Shown: positions 37,985 to 49,215, numbered from the stretch's first letter. The stretch: DNA of 64,000 nt from Anodontia alba (GCA_964016985.1 OZ024826.1:3091552-3155551); one strand, 5' to 3'. Translations and numbers: made by a program. Notes: generated by a model not told the origin, from the sequence alone.

Positions 37985-38528
37985 CAAATGCTGCTACTGT
38001 CTCCTGCCGCTGGTGCTTACGCCTCCTGCAAATGCTGCTACTGTCTCCTGCCGCTGGTGCTTACGCCTCCTGCAAATGCTGCTACTGTTTCCTACCGCTG
38101 GTGCTTACGCCTCCTGCAAATGCTGCTACTATCTCCTGCCGCTGGTGCTTACGCCTCCTGCAAATGCTGCTACTGTCTCATGCCGCTAGTGCTTACGCCT
38201 CCTGCAAATGCTGCTACTGTCTCCTACCGCTGGTGCTTACGCCTCCTGCAAATACTGCTACTATCTCCTGCCGCTGGTGCTTACGCCTCCTGCAAATGCT
38301 GCTACTGTCTCATGCGGCTGGTGCTTACGCCTCCTGCAAATGCTGCTACTGTCTCCTGCCGCTGGTGCTTACGCCTCCTACAAATGCTGGTACTGTCTCC
38401 TGCCGCTGGTGCTTACGCCTCCTGCAAATGCTGATACTGTCTCCTGTTGCTGGTGCTTACGCCTCCTGCAAATGCTGCTACTGTCTCCTGCCGCTGGTGC
38501 TTACGCCTCCTGCAAATGCTGCTATTCA
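37985..38528 (+). repeat. 44-bp tandem array, about 12 copies
   Basis: Unit: CTCCTGCAAATGCTGCTACT, then GTCTCCTGCCGCTGGTGCTT and ACGC. Copies differ at only a few positions. Because 44 is not a multiple of three, the same peptide set is read in all three forward frames, giving overlapping open frames of up to 211 codons. No sign of a real gene. Confidence 0.95.
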
Positions 38529-40185
38529 TTCTTGCTGTTGATACAGTTACTTACCTCTGCAGCAGATACTGCTGCTTATGGCTGTTACAGTTGCAGCTAC
38601 TGTCTCCTGCTGGCTATTTACATTACTACAGATGCTTCAACCTACTCCGGCTGCTGATACTATACTCATGCTGCCACTCATCCCATCTGCTTATGATGCT
38701 CCTACTGCCGATGCTGCTGCTTCCTCCAAAGCTAATCCTGCTACAGTCTGCTGATAAGTACCTGATTTTGATTGTTCTTCTAACTCCCGTTTTTTCTGCG
38801 GCTGCTTGCTTCTGCAGCTGATTCTGCTACTCACTGTGGCTGCCGATAAAGCAGCTACTCACACCTGCAAAGGCGATGATGCTAGTAAATCCTTTACCGA
38901 TACTAGTACTAACTGTTGCTGCTGATGCTACTACTTATGCATCTTATGCTGCTACTTGATCCTGCTGCACAAACTTCTCCTGCTTTTGATTATGATACAC
39001 ACCCCTGCTGATAAATCTGATGCTTACTAGTGGTCCTGTAGCTGCTATTTGCTCCTGACCCTGATACAACTGTTTACTCTGCTGCAAATGCTGCTACTTA
39101 CGTCTGTTGCAGATGCTACTACTTACTACTGCAGAGGTACCCATTGCCTCTAGCTGCTGCTCACTCCTGATGCTGCTAAATGCGTCGTTGATGCTGCTAG
39201 TAATTGTTACTTTCCATACACTTAAGCTCTTGATGTTGCTTCTTACTCATGTTGATATAGCTGCTGCATGCCGCTGATGCTGCTACACAGTTCTGCTACT
39301 GATGTTGCTGTTTACCGCTGCTGTTAATGCTACTATTGAGTTTTTCTTGATGCTGCTACCATACTGCTACTGGTGATAATGTTTCTGCTGCTGACGCGGC
39401 TTCTTTTCGGGCTGTATACACTGCTGGTCATTCTTGCTGTTTCTGCTCCTCACCACTTTTCTTAATGTTGCTGCTTACTCCTGCTGATAAAGATGCTACT
39501 TTTATTTGCTGCAGGTGTTGTTTCTCAATCCTACCGCTGATGTTGCTACTCAATCCTGCCGCTGGCGATACAAATTTCAGCTGCTGATGCTGCTACTTTC
39601 TCCTGCAAGTGATGTTACTGACTTTTGATGGTTAAAGCAGCTCCCCACTCCAGCGGCTAATCGGTACCGCTGCTGATGCTAGTGCTATGTGCTAGTGATA
39701 ATAGTATTACTCAATCCTGCTTCTGATGCAGGTATTACTGCTGCAGTTTGTGATACTTATAACTGCTTTTGCTGATGCAACACACTGCTATTGCTGACAG
39801 TGTTACTCACTCCTGCTACTGCTTCGTATTACTCCTGCTACTAAGGCTGGTACTCACTCCTTTGCAAATGCTGCTAACGTCTGCAACTCACTCCTTTGCA
39901 AATGCTGCTGACGTCTGCTTCAGTTGCTGCTACCTATTTGTGCTGCTGGTGATGCTAATTACTTTTGCTGCTGTGGGTGTTTCTTATCACTGCTGCTATT
40001 GTTGCTACTAATAGTACTTACTCCTGCTGCTGAGGCTGCAACTCAACCCTGTGGTGACAATTCCCTCTGTTGCGGATACTGCTGTTTACTCCTGCTGGAA
40101 ATGCTCTACTCGTTCTTGCTGGTGGTGATCCAACTCATTCCTGCTGCTAATGCTGCTGTTCACTCCTAATGCTGATGCATCTACC
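38529..40185 (+). repeat. Degenerate CTG/TAC-rich repeat, main block
   Basis: Endless variants of GCTGCTACTCACTCCTGCTG and TGCTGATGCTGC, unit about 20-24 bp, too diverged for clean periodicity. The 44-bp array probably arose inside it by local amplification. Confidence 0.8.
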
Positions 40186-40316
40186 GGCCATACTAGTAAA
40201 CAATTCCAGCAGCTTGAGTAAGTATCAGCAATGCAGAGCAGCAGTAGAAAGATACAATGCCATATTTACAGTAGTAGGCATAGGTTCTAACACAAACAGT
40301 ACGATTAAGTTATATA

Positions 40317-40625
40317 AAAAAAAAAGTAAGGGAAAAGTCCAGGGAATGCCACAGTCACAAACCGCAGCCCTTCCCAGACCCCAAGAGGAAGAGGAAACCG
40401 ACAAATATAAACAAGCACAAACCGAACAAACGTACGAAAAGTACTATGATTAGCTCTCTCTTCCCCAAGCGAGGTAATCACAATACTAAAAGGACTGAAC
40501 AACACAAGAACAAAATGACACACGGACAGACATGCAACAAATCGCCTCGTAGAATAAACCACAAAGCTACAAAGAGTAAGACCAACGCCGGGACCACCGC
40601 CTTAGAACGGTCGGTAGAGCAAACC
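40317..40625 (-). mobile_element. Module M, inverted copy
   Basis: Complement of the right half of module M: starts AAAAAAAGTAAGGGAAAAGT, continues GAGGAAGAGGAAACCGACAA and ends CACCGCCTTAGAACGGTC. It interrupts the CTG-rich repeat. Confidence 0.8.
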
Positions 40626-41290
40626 ACCGGCGGAAACCGCTGCATTATAAAGTAATTGAATTTAACGGCTTCAAATTATTGTGAAAATAATAATACTTTG
40701 AAATTATTTTACAGAAGCAGTAGCTATAAAATAGTTATGCTTGTATTACCTTCTGTCAATGTTGATACACACTGCTGCTGTTTGTGCTACTCCTAACACT
40801 TCCTGCTGGCGCTGCTTTTTTCTTATTGTTCTTTTTTACAACGTTGCTGTTGTTCCCGTTAGCAGCAAAGTCCCTAACCAGACAACATAGGTTGGTTTGG
40901 GTTTTTATTGTTAAGAACTGTTTCCCTTAAAGTATGCATCATTTAATCTTTCTAATTGTTTTCTTAGTTTGACAATTATCTGGTCCACAACAGAGGAACC
41001 AAGCTGGGCTTTTGAAATAAGGAAGAAGTTCGGATTTTAAGGGAATTTTCGAACAAGTGTTCAATATTAGTTTATAAAACAGCATGATTCAAAGGGAGGA
41101 CAAGTCCTACAACGGGGATTGGTTCCCACTATGAGGGTCAGTTTCCGCAATTAGGACTACTTCGTTCGGTCGATTACCACAATGAAGGCCAATTTGTGAG
41201 TTAGCACGTTTTACGTCAGCTGCCAACCGTTGTCAATTCAAGGACAATTGTTTTATAATTTTTCTGCTTGTTAACATCTACAGCAGGATG
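40626..41290. other. Mixed sequence with scattered CTG-rich remnants, no gene seen
   Basis: TGCTGCTGTTTGTGCTACTC near 40770 is a repeat remnant. No exon recognised. Confidence 0.4.
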
Positions 41291-41460
41291 GGTTTTAATA
41301 TCTTAAGCAGGAGTAAGTAGTTGAATAGCAGCTACAGAATCAGAATAATCGGCAGGAGTATGTATCATTATCAACAAAGAGGTTCGTGCAGCAGGAGTAC
41401 ATAACTGCAGAAAAACATAAATATCAGCATCAGCAGCAACATATATTATTGCATAAAAAG
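41290..41460 (-). repeat. CTG-rich repeat, inverted segment
   Basis: GCAGGAGTAAGTAGTTGAAT and ATCAGCATCAGCAGCAAC are the complement of the main block. Confidence 0.65.
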
Positions 41461-41732
41461 CAGTAACGCACGTTATAAACAGCCGTGCATTAACCGGCGA
41501 AAAGCCGTGTATTAACAAGGCAATTCACGCGCTGTTAATGCACGGCTACGCAACTTTCAATATGATCGCTCCAGGGCCACAGATTTGCTGCCGTTACGAG
41601 ATGTATACTGCCCGGCCTAGAACGAGCATAGTCCGTGGAAATTACGTTCGCGAGACATCGCTGAAAAGGCGAAACAAAATAGTGCGCGAAACATAGCAAA
41701 TGTTTTCAGATTTTCTGCAATAATCGCGATCG

Positions 41733-41860
41733 AACATGGGTTTTCAATGCATTAACATTCGCCAGGTCCCTTGGGAGGTGTTGAAAACCGCGGCCTTCGG
41801 TCTCGGTTTTCAACACCTCCCATGGGACCTGGCGAATGTTAATGCATGAAAAACCATGTT
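41733..41860. repeat. Near-perfect long palindrome
   Basis: AACATGGGTTTTCAATGCAT through GAGGTGTTGAAAACCG pairs with its complement at the right around GGCCTTCGG. Arms about 58 bp with one to three mismatches each. Confidence 0.9.
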
Positions 41861-41934
41861 TGATCCCTATATTACCAGTATCATTAGCAGAATTTAGTAG
41901 CAGTATCCTTATTGCATGTATGCTGGTACACACT

Positions 41935-42480
41935 CCAATTTAAATTGCTATTTATTGCTGCATTTGGTGCTGCTATTCAGGCATGTTGCTGATGCCGCTA
42001 CTGTTGCTGCTGCTTCGTATTCGTACTGCTTAGACTGATGCTCACTCTATAGCTCACAAGTCCTCTTAGTTCCGGTTGCTACTTACTTCTACTGATAAAG
42101 CTGCTACTCATACCTGCTGCAAATGCTGCTACTCACTTCTGGTGCTGATGCTATTACACAGTCCTGTTTTTGACGCGTAAAACCTTAGGCTGCTACTTAC
42201 TCTGGTACGTGGTGCAGCTACTTACGTCTGCTGTAAAGGAGCTATCCACTCCTGTTGTTGGTACTACTGCTCAGTGTTAGTGAAATTACTCAATCCCGAT
42301 TCGGATGCAGCTACTTACTCCTGCTGCTGATGGTGATGCTTATAACTGCGTTTGTTGATGCTACACACTAATGATGCTGATACTGCTTTGCTGCTTGTTA
42401 CTCCTACAACTGAGGCTGGTAATCAATACTTTTGTTGATGTTGCCTACGTCTATTACTTACTGCTAGCAATATAATGGAC
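41935..42480 (+). repeat. CTG-rich degenerate repeat, last block
   Basis: TGCTGCATTTGGTGCTGCTA and similar; resumes the main block after the palindrome. Confidence 0.7.
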
Positions 42481-43330
42481 TGATGTTGTCGTTAAATCTG
42501 AGGAACCTCTATGTCACCCGATCAATATCGGAACCCAGGGTGAAAATGTGCCACTTTTAAAATCGATTTAAAAAAAAAAAGGTAAGAGAAAACCTCTGAG
42601 ATGTGTTTTTTTACTACTGACCGTTCTAAAGTTGCGGTTTTGATGTTCTTCTTTCTGTGTATGACTTTATGGAGCCTCGCTACCGGATTTTTCACGTTAT
42701 GTCCTGTTTCTGTATTATTGTTACGTTTGATGAGTTCTATCTAGGTTTGTGATCACCTCATTGCGGATGAGAGCTGGTTGCTTTGCTTTTCAATATTTCG
42801 TTACGTATATTTGTGCGTCATAGTTTATGTACCCTTCCTATTGGTGCCATTGGTAGGCTATGATCTAGAATGTGACACTTCCTGTGCATTGTCATTAGTA
42901 TTAAAAAAGTAGATATTATGTAGTCAGGTAGCAAAATCCCTGTGCAGTCTGCGTAGTGCGGGTCTTTGTTGTTCAGATTTAAAGTATGCCTTGTTATATG
43001 TTACCTTTAAACTAAAGTATGCCTCATTTAATCTTTCTGTGATTCAAGGGGCGATTGTTTTCATAGTTACAATATAATCTCCTATATAAAGCAGAGAAAG
43101 CAGAGGAAGCCAGCTGGACCTGTAAACTAAGGAAAAACAATGCTGGGATTTTACGGGAAGTTTCTATATATTTACTTCAAGATTTGCTTTTTTCTTTGAA
43201 ACAGTCATGTAGCTTGGTCCCGAGGGTTGCATGCTAGGATATGCTATCGACCAGTATTTCTACTTTTAAATAATGCGTCAGACCCCCACCCATATGCAGC
43301 ATATATGCATGTATCTGTTTTCTTTCAATC
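42481..43330. other. No feature recognised
   Basis: Short pieces (GAACCCAGGGTGAA near 42535, GACCGTTCTAAAG near 42620) resemble module M but are too broken to delimit. No gene seen. Confidence 0.35.
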
Positions 43331-43334
43331 GGCC

Positions 43335-43625
43335 TGTAAAGCTTATTGGTAAATCGTCGGCTTTCGGGTCGGGAGTTGTGGGTTCGAACCCCAGCCTGGA
43401 AATTAAGCATTGGTACGAGGTGCTCTTTAGCTTGTTGCTCAGCATATGGAAGCAGAGCTAGAAATGGTCGCATCGGTGTCAGCATGTGATGTCAATGTGT
43501 CTGGGACATGAAACTGCAAGGGGGCATCACTTTAAAATGGCATCAGATCCCACCGTCACATCCAGACACCATCATGGCATAACTGAAAGATTGTTGAGTG
43601 ACATTAAATATAAAATCAACCAACC
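43335..43625 (+). mobile_element. tRNA-headed SINE (S1), full-length
   Basis: Head with GTAAAGCTTATTGGTAAATC (box A-like) and TGTGGGTTCGAACCCC (box B, exact GGTTCGAAC). Body with GGCATCAGATCCCACCG and TCACATCCAGACACCATCAT, tail ATTGTTGAGTGACATTAAAT and AACCAACCAAC. The tail matches 10139-10230. A pol III transcribed SINE mobilised by a LINE. Confidence 0.85.
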
Positions 43626-44985
43626 AACATTTCTTGCATCTTAAGGAACTCACTTTTAATGACCATGCTTCCTTTTTGCTTTTAAAATTTATCTTTTTCC
43701 AGCCACTCCATATGTAACATGCACATATATCATTACTGACGTACTTACATCTTCAGGATGTCACTTTCAATGCTCTGCTTTTCTTATAATTCATCATTCC
43801 CTACTTAATGAGGTTAATATTCTGTTCGTATCTTTACGGTGTTGTTTATCATCTGAGTTACCTAGTTTATTTTTCAAATATCATTTTCTTGTTTTATTTA
43901 CTTTTATTTGTTTTACATAGCCCTCTTTCAGCAAACTTTATTGAATGTCATATATTTTGCAGCTAACTTATTTCCCGATCAGAGAGTGTGTGTTATATTC
44001 ATCTGCCCCATTTCTGCCCCTTCTTTTGAGAAAATGCTGACACTATGTACAGATGCTACTGATCTTATAAAATATCATCTAACAAGTTAAAACTAACACG
44101 TACAAAGCTAGTAATGTGATGGACAGAGAGACAGCAGACACTGACGTCCTAAAGTAAAAGCATCTATACAAAAGCAAACAAATATAACCTGACAGTGTAT
44201 GTTAGAAGAATAAATATTTTATGTGACTTTAAGTTGATTTTGTGGAAAATAAATGATCTATTTTCACTACAAGGAAAGTAAATCATATGGCTTTAAAATG
44301 CTTGTAAATATCCATAGACTCCACGCTCGCCCAATATGAAATTCAAATGGCCGTCCCCTTATAGAGATATTAGCGTCAGTGGATTATTCAGTTTACGGAT
44401 TTATGAGTTTGATTTATGGCTTGGGTACCATGACCAAAACTACTTTACTATTTAGAGGTACTGTGGCTTGTTCGTAACGTATTTTTCGCCAGTATTTCTT
44501 TCACTATTTAAAGAAATGCTGTCATACTCATTGTTTGAATTTTTTAATGATGACTCAGCTAAAATATAAAATAAATGTAATTTTTACTTCTTTCATAGTG
44601 TGTGGTAAATTATGTTACTTAAGACAGAGTTAAATGACAAAATTGTCAGTATTTTTTTTGCTTTGAAGAATTCACTTTACATCAGACATTTCCATTATTT
44701 TAATACGATGATAGCCAGCTTCGGATATTACAAAACCTAAATACACTTTTCACATGTGTTCTTTAGTAATAATGTTTTGCAACTATTAAAAATTGAAATG
44801 GTAGACAAAAGGTTAATCTAGATAATTAGATATGACAATTTAGATAATTTGCTTCCACTAAAATAATGCTGCTCCCTTGTAACTTCATAAATGCAATTTT
44901 CCATTGCACGTACTATGTACAATACAAATATATTTATTTGAAAAGATTCACGTTAAATTAGAAAAAGCTCTTCTTTGTTTAAACA
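43626..44985. other. AT-rich sequence, no gene seen
   Basis: No exon, repeat or mobile element recognised. Confidence 0.4.
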
Positions 44986-44989
44986 ATGG

Positions 44990-45137
44990 ATGATGCCAGC
45001 CAGAGTGAAGCTAGCCGGCTGTAAAAGTGCTTTAACCTCCCCCTCCCCCACATACACCCGCCGCCCGCTCCCTGTAGTTTATCCTACTGATCGTTCTGAG
45101 GCGGTGTCTCCGATGTTGTTCTTACTCTTTGTAGCTT
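44990..45137 (+). mobile_element. Module M, 5'-truncated, upstream of the reverse transcriptase
   Basis: CCAGAGTGAAGCTAGCCGGC, a C-rich spacer, CCTACTGATCGTTCTGAGGC and CTTACTCTTTGTAGCTTTG. It runs directly into the reverse transcriptase reading, so the same module stands on both sides of the gene. Confidence 0.75.
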
Positions 45138-46433
45138 TGTGGTTGCTAATTCTAGTTCATGTACGACTACTAATTTGTCCAAACTGCTAACTTCATGCCT
45201 TACTGCTGTTAAAAAACATTGGATTAGATATTATGATACTGTTTACGAAAGGGACGGAATTAACTATTTTTGGTCAATTAAAAATTCCAATGATGTTCTC
45301 AATAAATTTAAATCTAAAACTTTCAGGCTTCTAAATTGTCTACATATGATTTTTCTACACTGTATACTACGTTACCTCATCATCTTATAAAAGATAAACT
45401 TATTGATTTAATTAACCTAACGTTTATTCGGGAGAATACCCAATATTTGGCCTGCAACGAAGTATGTGCTTTTTTCACTTCTGATATATATAATAATCAC
45501 AATTTATGGTCGTGTCAAAAAGTCTGTGATGCCCTTGTTTATCTTTTGGATAATATTTTTTATTAGATTTGGAACTAAACTTTACAGGCAAACTATTGGT
45601 ATTCCGATGGGAACTAATTGTGCTCCTCTTGTTGCAGATTTGTTTCTTTTTTGTTATGAGAGAGATTTCATGAAGTCTCTCTCACGTGAAAATCAGGCTG
45701 ACATTATTAAGGCTTTGAGTTCAACTTCAAGATACCTTGATTTATTAAATATTGACAATATTTACTTTGACCAAATGGTGGACCGGATATACCCTACGGA
45801 ACTCCAATTAAATAGAGCAAATTCTTCCGATACCGAGGCACCTTTTTTGGATTTGAATCTATGTATTTCTAATGGTACGGTTTCCACCAAAATTTATGAT
45901 AAACGGGACGATTTTGATTTTGATATAGTCAATTTCCCTTTTCTGGATGGCGATGTCCCCCGGAGTACCTCATATGGGGTATACATATCTCAACTTATTA
46001 GATTCGCCAGAGCTTCTTCAAATCGTAATGACTTTAACTACCGTAATAAAGCCCTTACTGCCAAACTTCTTAGGCAGGGCTATCGTTATTTTAAACTTCA
46101 TAAGGCGTTTTCGAAATTTTATCGCAGACACAGTGCCTTGTAAGAAAAATATAGCGTCAGTCTGAAAACACTACTGCAACAAGGTATACCGGAAACCGAA
46201 TTTTACGGTGACTAATCTTAGTGTACAGATTTAGAAAAAATGTAGGTAAATCTAACTTTTCGGAGCAATTCAGAAAACTTATTAACCGTTATAAAAGAAT
46301 TGGATATTGCCTGGATATTATACGGCAGACTGCATGCCTAGTTGTCAACCCAATCATTGTTGATGGCTTTGCTTCACTCTTTAATTGCACGATGGCGGTT
46401 CGGGCCTCAGACCCAATGACGGCCTCTTCGTAA
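45138..46433 (+). pseudogene. Reverse transcriptase, Penelope-like or related, broken
   Basis: The plus strand encodes a reverse transcriptase of a type common in molluscs and cnidarians. Landmarks in order: KHWIRYYDTVYERDG, STYDFSTLYTTLPHHLI (motif A, with catalytic D), QTIGIPMGTNCAPLVADLFL (motif B), SRYLDLLNIDN (motif C region), FLDLNLCISNGTVSTKIYDK, RDDFDFDIVNFPFL and YGVYISQLIRFARA. At least three frameshifts (near 45340, 45560 and 46138) break it. The last part, RKLINRYKRIGYCLDI, ends MTASS and a stop at 46431. The motif C region has only one aspartate where two are expected (45730-45747). Module M on both sides resembles the repeated termini of Penelope-like elements. No GIY-YIG domain was seen. 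Class assignment is tentative. Confidence 0.75.
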
Positions 46434-46479
46434 AACTTTAACCAGTGGGTTGGGGCTTGACGATATGTCTTTGGCTTGG

Positions 46480-47021
46480 CCCGCCGTTGTTCAACTATTG
46501 GTTTTCATTCACTCTGGCATACAGTAGAATTAGCCATAAGTACTCGTCTTTGTTTATTATAAGGATTAATTTGATTTGTGTGTTTTCGCTCTGATGAATT
46601 GACTGAGTTGGGAGCCTTTATGCGAACCAAATTTTTATGTGTTTCTGTATTAAGAGTAGCATCGGGACCTAGGGTGAAGTTAGCTAGCTGTAAAAGTGCT
46701 TTAAACCCCCATGTGGTTTACTCTACTGACCGTTCTAAGGCGGTGGTCCCGGTGTTAGTCTTACTCTTTGTTGCTTTGTGGTTTATTCTACGAGGCGATT
46801 TGTTGTATGTCTTTCCATGTGTCATTTTGTTCTTGTGTTTTTAAGTCCTTTTAGTATTGCGATTACCTCGCTTGAGGAAGAGAGAGCTAATCTTAGTGCT
46901 TTTCGTACGTCTACTCGATTTGTGCTTGTTTGGATTTGTCGGTTTCCTCTTCCTCTTGGGGTCTGGGAAGGGCTTCGGTTTGTAATTGTGTCACTCCCTG
47001 GACTTACCTTTTTTATTCTAC
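46480..47021 (+). mobile_element. Module M, full copy downstream of the reverse transcriptase
   Basis: GGCCCGCCGTTGTTCAACTA to GGACTTACCTTTTTTATT. Follows the RT stop after about 45 bp, so it is the 3' region of the element. Confidence 0.82.
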
Positions 47022-47262
47022 AAGGCGATTTGTGCTGTCTTGCCTTGTGTTTTTTGTTCTTGTATTTTTCAGTCTTTTTAATAATGCGATTACCTCGCTT
47101 GGTGAAGAGAGAGCTAGTATAAGTGCTTTTTGTACGTTTGTTCAATATGTGCATATTCGTTTTTGTCTTTCCTCTTTCTCTTGGTGTCTGGTAGGGGCTG
47201 TGGCTTGTGATTGTGATATTCCCTGGACTTCTCTTACTTGTTTTACCCCCCCACCCCATACT
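47022..47262 (+). mobile_element. Module M, right half, tandem copy 2
   Basis: CTACAAGGCGATTTGTGCTG through GGACTTCTCTTACTTGTTTT; head-to-tail with the previous copy. Confidence 0.78.
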
Positions 47263-47575
47263 GGTAGTTTATACTACTGACCGTTTGAAGGCGGTGGTCC
47301 TGGGGTTGTTCTTACTCTGTGTAGTGGTTTATTCTACGAGGCGATTTATACTTCGTGTTGCCTCGTGTTTTGGCCTTGTATTTTAAAGTTCTTTTAGCAT
47401 TGCGATTACCTCGCTCTAGGAACAAAGAGCTTATCCAAGCGCTTTTCGAACGGCTGTTTGATTTGCGCTTGATGTTGGTTTGTCTCTTTCCTCTTCCTCT
47501 TGGTGTCCGGGATTGGCTGCGGCTTGTAATTTCGGCGCTCCCAGGACTTTTCTCTTACCTTTTTTTTCGTAATAG
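47263..47575 (+). mobile_element. Module M, right half, tandem copy 3
   Basis: Starts in a C-run, GTAGTTTATACTACTGACCG, then CGAGGCGATTTATACTTCG to CTTTTCTCTTACCTTTTTTT. Confidence 0.78.
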
Positions 47576-47676
47576 TGATCTAACGAGCAGACAGTAGTTT
47601 TCTCACAGATGGCCCGAGTTGGACCCGAACAACCACGATAAGATACTGGTTACTCGCATGCTTTCTTTTGGGTGGC

Positions 47677-47968
47677 TTGACCGTCCTAAGGCGGTGGCCC
47701 CGGTGTTAGTCTTACTCTTTGTTGCTTTGTGGTTTATTCTACGAGGCGATTTGTTTCATGTCTTACCTTGTGTCATTTTGTTCTTGTGTTTTTTAGCATT
47801 GCGATTACCTCGCTTGGGGAAGAGAGAGCTAATCTTAGTACTTTTCGTACGTTTGTTCGATATGTGCTTGTTTAGATTTGTCGGTTTCCTCTTCCTCTTG
47901 GTGTCTGGGAAGGGCTGCGGTTTGTGATTGTGGCACTCCCTGGACTTTTTTCTCTTACCTTTTGTTTT
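47677..47968 (+). mobile_element. Module M, right half, copy 4
   Basis: GGCTTGACCGTCCTAAGGCG through GGACTTTTTTCTCTTACC. About 100 bp of other sequence separates it from copy 3. Confidence 0.78.
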
Positions 47969-48539
47969 AAGATGACTGTGTTCTTTGATTGTTGCTTTTC
48001 CTGAGTGACCTTTTCTTACTTGTTGAGATATTTTAAATCACTTGTCACAGATAAAGTGTATATCGATCGTATATGACATCAGAGTGATGAAACATCTAAC
48101 CCTTAAACCACCAAAGCATAAATACCAGGTGCTACTTTCAATTTTATTTCTCTTATTATCGAAATTAATATCACATACAAAATTGTATCCGCCATCCTTT
48201 GTTCTTAGCTCACTTGAGCAAGAAGTGCTCAAGGTGAGCTATTGTGATCGGTCAATGTCCGTCGTCCCGCGTCCGTCGTGCGGCGTCAACAATTTGCTTT
48301 CATAGGCCACTTCTCCTACACCCCTGGGCCAACAGACTAGAAACTTGGTAGGAAGCATAGGGGCGACTTGTAGATCAAAAATAGCTATAGTTAAAATCGT
48401 TTTGATCGGAAATCCAAGATGGCCGCCGTGGCAGCCATCTTGAAAATCTTTTTCTTTTTTTCTTCTTCTTCTTCTCCTGAACCAAAAGGCCACTGAATTG
48501 ACTAGAAACTTGGTAGGAAGCATCAGGGTGACTTGTACT

Positions 48540-48806
48540 TTTGTACTCTTTGTTGCTTTGTGGTTTATTCTACGAGGCGATTTGTTTTATGTCTTACCTT
48601 ATGTCATTTTGTTCTTGTGTGTTTTCAGTCCTTTTAGCATTGCGATTACCTCGCTTGGGGAAGAGAGAGCTAATCTTAGTGCTTTTCGTACGTTTGTTCG
48701 ATTTGTGCTTGTTTAGATTTGTCGGTTTCCTCTTCCTCTTGGGGTCTGGGAAGGGCTTCGGATTGTGATTGTGGCACTCCCTGGACTTTTCTCTTACTTT
48801 TTTTGT
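48540..48806 (+). mobile_element. Module M, right half, inserted in the array
   Basis: CTCTTTGTTGCTTTGTGGTT to CTTTTCTCTTAC and a T-run. Array sequence stops at GTGACTTGTAC and resumes at TTGTAGATC, so about 5 bp (TTGTA) appear on both sides. Confidence 0.82.
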
Positions 48807-48909
48807 AGATCAAAAATAGCTCAAATTGTCCCGATCGGAAATCCAAGATGGCCGCCATCTATTATTTGCTTCTTGTCCTGAACCGAAAGGCCAATTATCT
48901 TGAAATTTG

Positions 48910-49135
48910 TGTTACGACCGAGCAGTCTTGCCTTCGATTATCTGCCTTAGCAGATTACGCATAGCTTCTAAGTGTATATTCAATCTCTGACAACTGCATC
49001 AGGGAGTCGACTCTTTGGCTCAGTGGTAAGAGCATTGGATTTTTAACCGGGAGGACCGGGTTCGATTCCTACGACAGGCGTGGAAATTTTTTCAGCTATG
49101 CTTCATTCCTTTGTTACGACTATCATGTCGTAAGA
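48910..49135 (+). repeat. TRIM LTR 1
   Basis: 226 bp. Contains TTATCTGCCTTAGCAGATTA (a self-complementary motif), ATCTCTGACAACTGCATCAG, the tRNA-like part at 49010-49079, and CTATGCTTCATTCCTTTGTT near the end. Confidence 0.9.
49010..49079 (+). other. tRNA-like segment (Lys-like) in LTR 1
   Basis: Box A TGGCTCAGTGG at 49016-49026 and box B GGTTCGATTCC at 49059-49069, about 33 bp apart as in tRNA genes, with TTGGATTTTTAACCGG between them in the place of an anticodon arm (TTT anticodon). The arms pair imperfectly and there is no proper acceptor stem, so this is not a functional tRNA but could be a pol III promoter. Confidence 0.75.
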
Positions 49136-49153
49136 TGGGGGCTCGTCCGGGAT
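49136..49153 (+). other. Primer binding site for tRNA-Pro
   Basis: TGGGGGCTCGTCCGGGAT directly follows LTR 1 with no gap and is the 18-nt complement of the 3' end of tRNA-Pro, a primer used by several retroviruses and LTR retrotransposons. Confidence 0.9.
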
Positions 49154-49203
49154 AGGACTTTATACGCCGAAAATGGCTTCACGTCATAAATGATGACTTC
49201 CTT

Positions 49204-49215
49204 GAAAAGGGGGAG
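49204..49215 (+). other. Polypurine tract
   Basis: GAAAAGGGGGAG directly precedes LTR 2, where plus-strand priming is expected. Confidence 0.85.

Noticed and set aside
37906..38541. 211-codon open frame (and overlapping 124-149 codon frames)
   Set aside because: Pure translation of the 44-bp tandem repeat in several frames; no start context or domain.
46578..48768. Series of hydrophobic open frames (LFVALWFILRGDL-type) on the plus strand
   Set aside because: They come from repeated module M copies, differ in frame and stop from copy to copy, and also give open frames on the minus strand.
49010..49079. Functional tRNA-Lys gene
   Set aside because: Acceptor stem absent and arms pair poorly; the segment recurs in each LTR.
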